Assembly: GCA_023244975.1 (NCBI GenBank)
Contig: JAHFLG010000032.1
Coordinates: forward strand, 1-10,837
Length of the DNA stretch: 10,837 nucleotides
Direction: 5' to 3'
Source: Candidatus Harrisonbacteria bacterium
GTDB lineage: Bacteria > Patescibacteriota > Minisyncoccia > UBA6257 > 1-14-0-10-44-23
The notes beneath the pieces were generated by a model, which was given only the letters and a program-made list of their open reading frames with translations, was not told where the DNA came from and searched no databases. Position 1 is the first letter of the stretch; each line of letters starts with the position of its first letter. A program made the position numbers and the translations under genes. Below, piece by piece: positions 5,978 to 10,837 of this stretch.

Positions 5978-7744
5978 ATGGCGGTTACTGAGAATAAGAC
6001 CTGCCAACATTGCAAAATAAAGTTCGCTATAGAACCTGAGGATTTTTTGTTTTATCAGAAACTGAATGTCCCGCCACCGACCTGGTGCCCGCAGTGCCGA
6101 TTTGCTCGCCGACTGCGGTTTTGGAACGAGCACCATTTATTTCGCAAGAAGGACGCGCTCACCGGAAAGGAAATTTTCTCGGAGTATTCTGAGCACTCGC
6201 CATTTAAAATCTATGAGCACGACTACTGGCTTTCTGATGCCTGGCCGGGCGGCCTTGAGTATGGCCGCGATTATGATTTTTCAAAACCGTTCTTTGAGCA
6301 GTTCCAGCAGTTGATGCTTGATGTGCCCTGGCCGAGCCGCTCAATTCAGCAGATAACCACAAGCGATTATTCGAATCAGGCAGCGCGCGTAAAGAACTGT
6401 TATCTTTGTTTCAATTGTAATAGTTCCGAGGATTGTCTGTATGGCGTTGCGTTTTTTGGCTGTAAGCAGTGTATGGATATATATCAGGCAGATGATAACG
6501 AGCTTTCATATGAGATTTTTAACACTGACCATTCGTACAATACGAAATTTTCGGTCAACTCTTCTAACTGTCGTGACTCCTGGTTTTTGTTTGGCTGCAG
6601 CGATTGTACCAGTTGTTTCGGTTGTGTGAATGTAAAGCATGCAAAGTACCAGATTTTTAACGTACCGTATACAAAAGAAGAGTATGAGAAAAAGATCAAA
6701 GCAATGAATTTAGGATCTCACTCGGCATTACAAACTGCGAAAAAGAGAGCTCAGGATTTTTGGAAAACGCATCCGGTGAAATATATGCATACAAATCTTG
6801 TTACTAATGTCCGTGGCGGCGATTATGTATATCATGCGAAAAATGCCCGCTACTGTTATCAGGCCGTTGATCTGGAGAACTGCGCATATGTGCAGGATGT
6901 TGCGAGAGGCGCGAGCGAGTGCATGGATTTTACCAACTGGTCTGAGCACTCGGAGCTGATGTATGAAGCCGCGGTCTGCGGCGAGGACTGCGCCCGAGTA
7001 AAATTCAGTTTTGAATGCTGGCCCGGATGCACCGATATTGAATACACCGCTAACTGCCGGTCTTCATCGAATTTGTTCGGCTGCGTTGGTTTAAACAAAA
7101 AACAGTATTGCATTTTTAACAAGCAGTATTCAAAGGAGGAATACGAAGCGCTGGTGCCGAAGATTCGGGCGCAGATGGCAGAGATGCCGTATACCGACAG
7201 TCAGGGACGAGTCTATACCTATGGCGAATTTTTCCCACCGGAATTTTCCGGGTATGCCTACAACGAGTCATCGGCTATGGATTATTATCCGCTTGAAAAA
7301 GAAGCTGCTCTAAAGCATGAATATCGTTGGGTTGAGGCGCATCCGCGCGAATTTCACGTAACCATGCAGCCGGAAGACCTGCCTGACCATATTGAGGATT
7401 CGTCAGAAGATATCCTGAAGCAGGTGATTGCCTGTGAGACGTGCAAGCGGGCGTACCGTATCGTGGCTATGGAGCTGCAGCTGCTCCAGCGCTTTGAAAT
7501 TCCACTGCCGCGTAAGTGTCACAATTGCAGATTTTTGGAGCGTCGCGCTCTACGCACTCCCTATGAGTGGCATCAGCGAACCTGTGACTGCGGTGGAGTA
7601 AACTCAAAGAAAGGCAGCTACAAAAATATCGCCGCACACGATCATGCTGACAAGTCTTGTGCCAATACATTTGAAAGTCCCTACGACTTAACTCGCCCCG
7701 AAATCGTCTACTGCGAAGCCTGCTATCAGCAAGAAGTGGTATAA
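5978..7744 (+). CDS. Cys-rich multi-zinc-ribbon protein with two 12-residue-repeat blocks, paralog 5
   Basis: A 588-residue protein and the last array member. Ribbon 1 is C9/C12 and C37/C40 (VPPPTWCPQCR). The ribbon 2 segment has no Cys (KKDALTGKEIF...YWLSDAW). YGRDYDFSKPFFEQF precedes repeat block 1 (129-236); repeat block 2 is 282-389. Then come GEFFPPEFSGYAYNESS, LPDHI, ribbon 3 (C486/C489, C514/C517), and ribbon 4 with its insert (C536xC538, H554xH556, C561, C579/C582) and tail YQQEVV. AAAGGAG at 5959-5965 is 12 bases before the ATG, a rather long but usable spacing. Overall arrangement is closest to paralog 2, and the last 36 aligned bases before the final residues are almost identical to those of paralog 4. 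It is followed by the T4CP-like ATPase gene after 30 bp (9 bp if the earlier ATG is used). Function is unknown. Confidence 0.9.
   Translation: MAVTENKTCQHCKIKFAIEPEDFLFYQKLNVPPPTWCPQCRFARRLRFWNEHHLFRKKDALTGKEIFSEYSEHSPFKIYEHDYWLSDAWPGGLEYGRDYDFSKPFFEQFQQLMLDVPWPSRSIQQITTSDYSNQAARVKNCYLCFNCNSSEDCLYGVAFFGCKQCMDIYQADDNELSYEIFNTDHSYNTKFSVNSSNCRDSWFLFGCSDCTSCFGCVNVKHAKYQIFNVPYTKEEYEKKIKAMNLGSHSALQTAKKRAQDFWKTHPVKYMHTNLVTNVRGGDYVYHAKNARYCYQAVDLENCAYVQDVARGASECMDFTNWSEHSELMYEAAVCGEDCARVKFSFECWPGCTDIEYTANCRSSSNLFGCVGLNKKQYCIFNKQYSKEEYEALVPKIRAQMAEMPYTDSQGRVYTYGEFFPPEFSGYAYNESSAMDYYPLEKEAALKHEYRWVEAHPREFHVTMQPEDLPDHIEDSSEDILKQVIACETCKRAYRIVAMELQLLQRFEIPLPRKCHNCRFLERRALRTPYEWHQRTCDCGGVNSKKGSYKNIAAHDHADKSCANTFESPYDLTRPEIVYCEACYQQEVV
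6362..7144 (+). repeat. Two blocks of nine 12-residue repeats inside paralog 5
   Basis: Block 1 is 6362-6685 and block 2 is 6821-7144. The blocks align with each other: SDY...NCYLCF opens block 1 and GDY...RYCYQAV opens block 2, with the same 11-residue distance from Asp to Cys. Both close with FGCV....KY/QY and a KEEY cap. This is the clearest evidence in the window for an internal duplication. Confidence 0.8.
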
Positions 7745-7745
7745 T
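7737..7745 (+). promoter_or_regulatory. Possible extended -10 promoter overlapping the stop codon of paralog 5
   Basis: TGGTATAAT matches the extended -10 consensus TGnTATAAT. It is formed by the codons GTG GTA TAA and the next base. No good -35 lies 17 bp upstream. A transcript would start near 7752, about 23 bases before the preferred ATPase start. The match may be a coding accident, because the tail residues EVV and a TAA stop constrain these bases; paralog 4 has TGGTATAAC at the same place. Confidence 0.3.
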
Positions 7746-7760
7746 AGCCCCATATGCCAG

Positions 7761-7768
7761 AGGAAGGA
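7761..7768 (+). promoter_or_regulatory. Shine-Dalgarno site deciding the ATPase start
   Basis: AGGAAGGA lies six bases before the ATG at 7775, while the earlier in-frame ATG at 7754 has no such sequence. The site therefore favours 7775 as the start of the ATPase gene. Confidence 0.65.
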
Positions 7769-7774
7769 ATATAT

Positions 7775-8428
7775 ATGCCCGAGCAGAAGGCTGGGACACC
7801 TAAGGACGTTGTGTATTTCGGTAAAACCGACTTCCGCAGAAGCGAGAAGATTTTTGGCATTTCTCGCGTTGATCGGCGCCAGCACATGTATGTGATGGGA
7901 AAGACAGGTACCGGTAAGTCGGCCATGCTGCACAACCTTATTTCCCAGGACATTATGAAGGGCGAGGGCGTCTGCGTCGTTGACCCGCACGGCGAGCTTG
8001 TTGAAGGCATTTTGCGGATGATCCCGAAGGATCGGATGCAAGATGTTATTTATTTCAATCCGGCCGATATGGATTACCACGTCGGGTTTAACGTACTCGA
8101 ACTGCCGGATCCCAAGTACAAGCACTTGGTAGCTTCAGGTCTGATGGGTATTTTTACTAAGATTTGGAGTAACGTTTGGAGCGCGCGTATGGAATACATT
8201 TTAAACAACGCCGTGCTCGCTCTTTTGGAAACTCCGAACACGACCCTCCTTGGTATTCCGCGACTACTTGTAGATAAAGAGTATCGCCAGAAAATTATCA
8301 ATAACCTTAAGGATCCAGTGGTTCGGGCCTTTGGGTCAATGAATACGAAGAGTGGCAGGACAAGTTTCGCAGCGAGGCCATCGCCCCGATTCAAAACAAA
8401 GTTGGTCAGTTTTTGTCCACGGCTCTAG
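7775..8428 (+). CDS. T4CP-like (TraG/VirD4, HerA-FtsK superfamily) ATPase, N-terminal part up to a frameshift
   Basis: The first part of a DNA-pumping type ATPase. Walker A is GKTGTGKS (residues 42-49), followed by DPHGE (70-74), the equivalent of the D.KGE motif of coupling proteins. The last genuine residues in this frame are VVRAF (to F186). After that the translation is out of frame and stops at 8428. Adding one T in the TTT run at 8330-8332 restores FWVNEYEEW and joins this frame to the downstream one, giving a 602-residue protein. No transmembrane helices precede the ATPase domain, whereas classical VirD4/TraD proteins have them, so this member is soluble or docks on a membrane partner outside the window. 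An earlier in-frame ATG at 7754 adds seven residues but lacks a ribosome site. Known family members move DNA or protein through type IV secretion channels. The exact substrate here cannot be told. Confidence 0.85.
   Translation: MPEQKAGTPKDVVYFGKTDFRRSEKIFGISRVDRRQHMYVMGKTGTGKSAMLHNLISQDIMKGEGVCVVDPHGELVEGILRMIPKDRMQDVIYFNPADMDYHVGFNVLELPDPKYKHLVASGLMGIFTKIWSNVWSARMEYILNNAVLALLETPNTTLLGIPRLLVDKEYRQKIINNLKDPVVRAFGSMNTKSGRTSFAARPSPRFKTKLVSFCPRL
8330..8332 (+). other. Frameshift site (probable one-base deletion in a T run)
   Basis: Reading frame moves from position class 7775 to class 8413 here. Codons GCC TTT GGG should read GCC TTT TGG GTC to give the family-like AFWVNEYE. The surrounding bases do not form an X XXY YYZ slippery heptamer in the incoming frame, so a sequencing/assembly error or a true mutation is more likely than programmed frameshifting. 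Confidence 0.8.
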
Positions 8429-9582
8429 TGCGAAACGTCGTCGGACAATCAAAAAGTACGCTGGATATCTTCAAGCTCATGAATGACAGGAAGATTTTCT
8501 TGGTCAACGTATCAAAGGGTCGTATCGGTGAGGACAACTCAGCACTTCTTGGCGCCATGCTTATTACCAAGATCCAGCTTTCAGCCATGGAACGCGTCCG
8601 TATTCCCGAAGATGAACGTACAGACTTTTATCTCTATGTCGACGAGTTTCAGAACTTTGCAACTGACTCATTTGCCGGCGTCTTAAGCGAAGCACGTAAA
8701 TACCGCCTCGATCTGATTATCGCGCATCAGTATATTGGTCAACTCGTTACTGACGTTTCAACCAAGATTCGTGATGCGGTGTTCGGTAACGTCGGAACTA
8801 TGGTTATCTTCCGCGTGGGTGCTGCTGACGCGGAATTTTTAGAAAACGAGTTTGAGCCGGAGTTTACGATTCAAGACATCGTCAACCTCCCGAACTATCA
8901 TATTTATCTTAAGTTAATGGTTAACGGCGTTACGGTGCGTCCATTTTCGGCCACAACGCTGCCGCCGTTTCGTAGTCAAAAGGAGGCCGCAGGCGAAGAG
9001 GCAATCATCCGCATGTCCCGCCAGAAGTATGGCCGCCCGCGTGAAGTCGTAGAACGCGAGATCACTCGCTGGAGTACGGGACTCAGCGAGACCGAAGATG
9101 AGGAGCAGTCTCGGCCGGAGGCAGTTGCCGTGCGCGGCGAGGCCGGTAAAGCCGATCTGTTTGTCTCGGCCTGTTCGGTCTGCGGCAAAGAAGCCAAGAC
9201 TCCGTTTAAGCCTAATCCAAACCGTCCGGTCTACTGTTCCGATTGTTTGGAAAAATTAAAGTCCGGCGAAATAAAACCACCGAAAATTATCAAAAAGCCA
9301 TCTGAAGAAAAACAGGCTCAGTCATCAGCTGCCCTTGCAGCTATGGGTATTGAGTTCGCACCAGAACCAGCTAGGCCCCAGCGCAGTGGTGGCGGGGGAG
9401 GCGGGCAACAGCGTAGCTCAGGTCAGTCCCGATCAGAATCGGGATCCCGACAAGGCTCAGGACCACGAAAGGAAGTCTCGCTTAATGAATTGAAATCAGA
9501 CGACCGGCAACCGCAGGTCAAGACTTCAACCGAAGCAGGCAAAATAAAAGAACAGCTACAAAAGAATCTCCAGCAGGGGTAG
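8413..9582 (+). CDS. T4CP-like ATPase, C-terminal part with zinc ribbon and Gly/Ser tail
   Basis: The continuation of the ATPase in the other frame. Its first codon here is TTG and is not a convincing start; homologous coding (VNEYEEW..) already begins near 8335. Residue numbers are for the repaired protein. FYLYVDEFQNF carries the Walker B acidic pair (D290/E291), followed by the sensor-like AHQYIGQL and a segment resembling the TraG/TraD C-terminal (TraM-recognition) region, PEFTIQDIVNLPNYHIYLKL. After a charged linker comes a zinc ribbon, C467/C470 and C488/C491 (CSVCGKEAKTPF...RPVYCSDC), then a low-complexity Gly/Ser/Arg stretch (about 538-570) and a basic helical end. The ribbon resembles ribbon 2 of paralog 3 and the terminal ribbons of the array, suggesting shared origin or a shared partner. 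The gene ends in TAG, 85 bp before the next gene. Confidence 0.85.
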   Translation: MSTALVRNVVGQSKSTLDIFKLMNDRKIFLVNVSKGRIGEDNSALLGAMLITKIQLSAMERVRIPEDERTDFYLYVDEFQNFATDSFAGVLSEARKYRLDLIIAHQYIGQLVTDVSTKIRDAVFGNVGTMVIFRVGAADAEFLENEFEPEFTIQDIVNLPNYHIYLKLMVNGVTVRPFSATTLPPFRSQKEAAGEEAIIRMSRQKYGRPREVVEREITRWSTGLSETEDEEQSRPEAVAVRGEAGKADLFVSACSVCGKEAKTPFKPNPNRPVYCSDCLEKLKSGEIKPPKIIKKPSEEKQAQSSAALAAMGIEFAPEPARPQRSGGGGGGQQRSSGQSRSESGSRQGSGPRKEVSLNELKSDDRQPQVKTSTEAGKIKEQLQKNLQQG

Positions 9583-9637
9583 TCAGCCTGTCATTGCTGT
9601 GGATAAACTTTGTTGCCAATAGATGACAATAATAGTA

Positions 9638-9646
9638 TGATATAAT
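9638..9646 (+). promoter_or_regulatory. Extended -10 promoter for the coiled-coil gene
   Basis: TGATATAAT is a perfect extended -10 (TGnTATAAT) in the 85-bp gap after the ATPase gene. The -35 position is poor (AATAGA), as is common for extended -10 promoters. A start near 9653 would leave only about 15 bases of leader. A second TATAAT at 9653-9658 could give an almost leaderless transcript. No convincing hairpin terminator for the ATPase gene is seen in this gap. Confidence 0.6.
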
Positions 9647-9667
9647 GAAGCGTATAATTAGATAACC

Positions 9668-9994
9668 ATGAAAAGCATAAAAGCAAAAAAAGACGTATCA
9701 AATAAGGAGGTGCTTGATGCTGTGAAAGTGTTAGGCGGTGTGGTCAAGAAGCAGGGGAATGAGTTGGGTCAGGCGATTACTGAACTGGGCCAGGCAACCG
9801 CTAACAGCTTTGAAAAAGTATATCAGCGTTTTGACAGAGTCGACGGAGAGTTAGGTGAGGTCAAGCAAGACGTTAAGATCCTCAAAGGAGAGATGAAGGA
9901 AGTGAAGGGTTACGTTGAAAATATCGAAATTTCCCTAGCGAGTGACCAAAAACGTCTGGCTCGCGTCGAGCAAAAGCTCGCTATTCAACCATAA
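9668..9994 (+). CDS. Small coiled-coil protein
   Basis: A 108-residue highly charged protein with no Cys and no membrane segment. The N-terminus is basic (MKSIKAKKD). The middle shows heptad-like spacing of hydrophobics, with ELGQAITELGQA repeated in tandem, then FEKVYQRFDRVDGELGEVKQDVKILKGEMKEV, split here as FEKVYQRFDRVD and ELGEVKQDVKILKGEMKEV. A long, probably oligomeric coiled coil is predicted from this pattern. The C-terminal SLASDQKRLARVEQKL is also helical. Upstream of the ATG there is no clear Shine-Dalgarno (ATTAGATAACC), which fits a leaderless or very short-leader message from the promoter at 9638. I do not assign a function; such proteins can be structural or regulatory partners, but nothing here shows which. 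Confidence 0.75.
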   Translation: MKSIKAKKDVSNKEVLDAVKVLGGVVKKQGNELGQAITELGQATANSFEKVYQRFDRVDGELGEVKQDVKILKGEMKEVKGYVENIEISLASDQKRLARVEQKLAIQP

Positions 9995-10037
9995 GCGGAT
10001 TGGGCGCACTTAGCCTTATTTGAGCATATTTTTAGCA

Positions 10038-10067
10038 TTGACAAAATGCTATTATTTATGGTATAAT
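10038..10067 (+). promoter_or_regulatory. Consensus sigma70-type promoter
   Basis: A perfect TTGACA (10038-10043) and a perfect TATAAT (10062-10067) are separated by 18 bp, and TG at 10059-10060 also makes an extended -10. This is the strongest promoter in the window. The start is expected near 10074, giving a leader of about 115 nt before the ATG at 10189. A second TTGACA at 10083-10088 lies within the leader and has no matching -10. Confidence 0.85.
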
Positions 10068-10101
10068 ATCTATTCAAGTTCTTTGACAATTTCATAGTCC
10101 C

Positions 10102-10157
10102 GGGAGGCGATTTGAGCTTATTTTTTTTGAGCCTAAATCGCTTTCCAGGACGGAAAG
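10102..10157 (+). promoter_or_regulatory. Structured 5' leader with two competing hairpins
   Basis: Hairpin 1: 10102-10120 pairs with 10128-10146 around a seven-T loop, about 19 pairs with four G-U wobbles and one A-C mismatch. Hairpin 2: CTTTCC (10141-10146) pairs perfectly with GGAAAG (10152-10157) across a five-base loop. The two share 10141-10146 and so cannot form together in full. The same CTTTC can also pair with GAAAG (10176-10180) in the ribosome binding site. This is the layout of a leader that could control translation or stability. No known riboswitch class is recognised. Confidence 0.55.
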
Positions 10158-10176
10158 TAAACAGCTCATTCTCTTG

Positions 10177-10183
10177 AAAGGAG
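10177..10183 (+). promoter_or_regulatory. Strong ribosome binding site of the DHH-motif gene
   Basis: AAAGGAG lies five bases before the ATG at 10189 and fixes the start of the last gene. Confidence 0.8.
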
Positions 10184-10188
10184 AAACC

Positions 10189-10837
10189 ATGAGCGGACAG
10201 TTCGTCGTTGGACGTATTTTCGTACTCGGAGCGCGTGACTCTGAGATGTTGGCGATCGAGCAACTCCTCGCCCTCGCAGGCGAAAAAACGGAGTTTGCGC
10301 GCGTCGCCGACGGTACCCGGGTCAATCTGGGCACCGCGTACAAGGCAGTTTCCCCCGCGCCGGCCCCTGGGCAGGTGTGGGTTGAGTGCGCCAACGGATG
10401 GCCCACGGCGGCCGATGCCCCTCTGGGCGTCACGGTGGTTGACCATCACCGTGATGGCGACCCCGGCTTCGGCCTCCCGCCGGAGCAGTTCTGGGAGGCG
10501 TCCTCGATCGGGCAGGTCTTCGAGATGATCTCGAGGTCGCTCGTTGATCAGATCACGTCGTGGCGACCGAACGACCCCGATCGTGAAGTCCACATCACTC
10601 GCCACATCCACACTGAAAACCGAATTGTGGCAATCGCCGATTCGTCGGCGATCAGCCACATCGGACCCTGGCCGGAGTGCCGTTGGGGCGAAGTCGTCGT
10701 GTGTGGCCACAAGTGGCCCGTCTTCGTCTCCGACGACGGTACCATCAACGTCGCCTGCGACTGCGATGGAGGGTGGTCGAGTTCAAGCGGCCGGTCGCTG
10801 AATTTGAAGCTCGTCGCCGCTGGTGACCACTGCCTCG
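10189..10837 (+). CDS. Putative DHH-motif (DHH phosphoesterase-like) protein, 3'-truncated by window edge
   Basis: The frame is open for 216 codons to the window end. The start is fixed by the strong ribosome binding site. Visible motifs: VLGARDSEMLAIEQLL (residues 12-27), which sits where the first acidic motif of DHH proteins would be; VTVVDHHRDGDPGFG with D85-H86-H87 (10441-10449); and EASSIGQ (103-109). DHH family enzymes (RecJ, oligoribonuclease and cyclic-dinucleotide phosphodiesterases) bind two metal ions through such motifs. A similar fold and a phosphoesterase role are inferred from the DHH context alone, and the first motif is not the canonical D.D, so this could be a divergent or non-catalytic member. 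A later stretch has several Cys and His (ECRW, CGHKW, CDCDGG). Codon use differs from the array: 32 of 40 third positions are G/C in codons 65-104, against 23 of 40 in a stretch of paralog 2. Transfer from elsewhere or high-expression codon bias could explain this. Confidence 0.6.
   Translation, partial: MSGQFVVGRIFVLGARDSEMLAIEQLLALAGEKTEFARVADGTRVNLGTAYKAVSPAPAPGQVWVECANGWPTAADAPLGVTVVDHHRDGDPGFGLPPEQFWEASSIGQVFEMISRSLVDQITSWRPNDPDREVHITRHIHTENRIVAIADSSAISHIGPWPECRWGEVVVCGHKWPVFVSDDGTINVACDCDGGWSSSSGRSLNLKLVAAGDHCL

Noticed and set aside
8321..8345. Programmed -1 frameshifting in the ATPase gene
   Set aside because: The incoming-frame codons GCC TTT GGG do not make an X XXY YYZ slippery site, and I saw no downstream stem-loop; a missing T is simpler.
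9427..9449. Inverted repeats (TCCCGAT/ATCGGGA and CGGGATCCCG)
   Set aside because: They lie inside the coding region for the low-complexity Ser/Gly/Arg tail of the ATPase; the arms are only 5-7 bp and there is no T run, so they are not a terminator and probably a codon accident.
9995..10037. Terminator after the coiled-coil gene
   Set aside because: No stable hairpin followed by a T run could be found between the stop and the next promoter.
10083..10088. Second TTGACA box as a separate promoter
   Set aside because: At 16-18 bp downstream the sequence is G/C-rich with no -10 box.
9985..10710. Long reverse-strand open frame of 241 codons
   Set aside because: It lies antisense to the promoter, leader and DHH-motif gene. 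The forward frame has a consensus promoter, a strong ribosome site and DHH/ASS.GQ motifs; the reverse frame is a by-product of G/C-rich codons.

Overview
The window looks like bacterial chromosome, most likely from an uncultured Candidate Phyla Radiation (Patescibacteria/Parcubacteria-type) genome. This is an inference: it rests on a style of gene content (a T4CP-like ATPase without membrane helices that carries a C-terminal zinc ribbon, a small coiled-coil orphan, a family of very Cys-rich unknown proteins) and not on a marker gene. All convincing genes lie on the + strand. Stops are TAA or TAG and no in-frame TGA is seen, so the standard bacterial code fits.

Region 1 (1-7744) is a tandem array of at least five paralogous Cys-rich proteins: a 3' fragment at the left edge (2-487) and four full genes (497-2257, 2286-3923, 4265-5953, 5978-7744). 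A small unrelated ORF (3928-4290) is wedged between the third and fourth copies. Gaps are 4-28 bp or short overlaps, so the array is probably one operon. Each full copy has the same layout: an N-terminal zinc ribbon, a second ribbon that is intact only in the 2286-3923 copy, two blocks of nine 12-residue repeats, a conserved GEF/YNET linker, a third zinc ribbon, and a fourth C-terminal ribbon ending in a nearly invariant YCEACYQAEVV tail. The 12-residue repeat and its internal duplication can be read directly and suggest a metal- or disulfide-stabilised beta-solenoid. I do not recognise a named function for the family.

Region 2 (7775-9582) is a T4CP/TraG-VirD4-like (HerA-FtsK superfamily) ATPase directly downstream of the array. 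It is split by what looks like one missing T in the run at 8330-8332. Its C-terminus carries a CxxC...CxxC ribbon resembling the ribbons of the array proteins.

Region 3 (9583-10837) holds two genes that appear to have their own promoters. One is a 108-residue coiled-coil protein (9668-9994) behind an extended -10 element. The other starts at 10189 and runs off the window. It has a DHH motif, a consensus sigma70-type promoter, a leader of about 115 nt with two mutually exclusive hairpins, a strong ribosome binding site, and clearly more G/C at third codon positions than the array.

The most unusual system is the Cys-rich 12-residue-repeat array and its placement next to a secretion/conjugation-type ATPase. 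A functional link between them is a hypothesis only.
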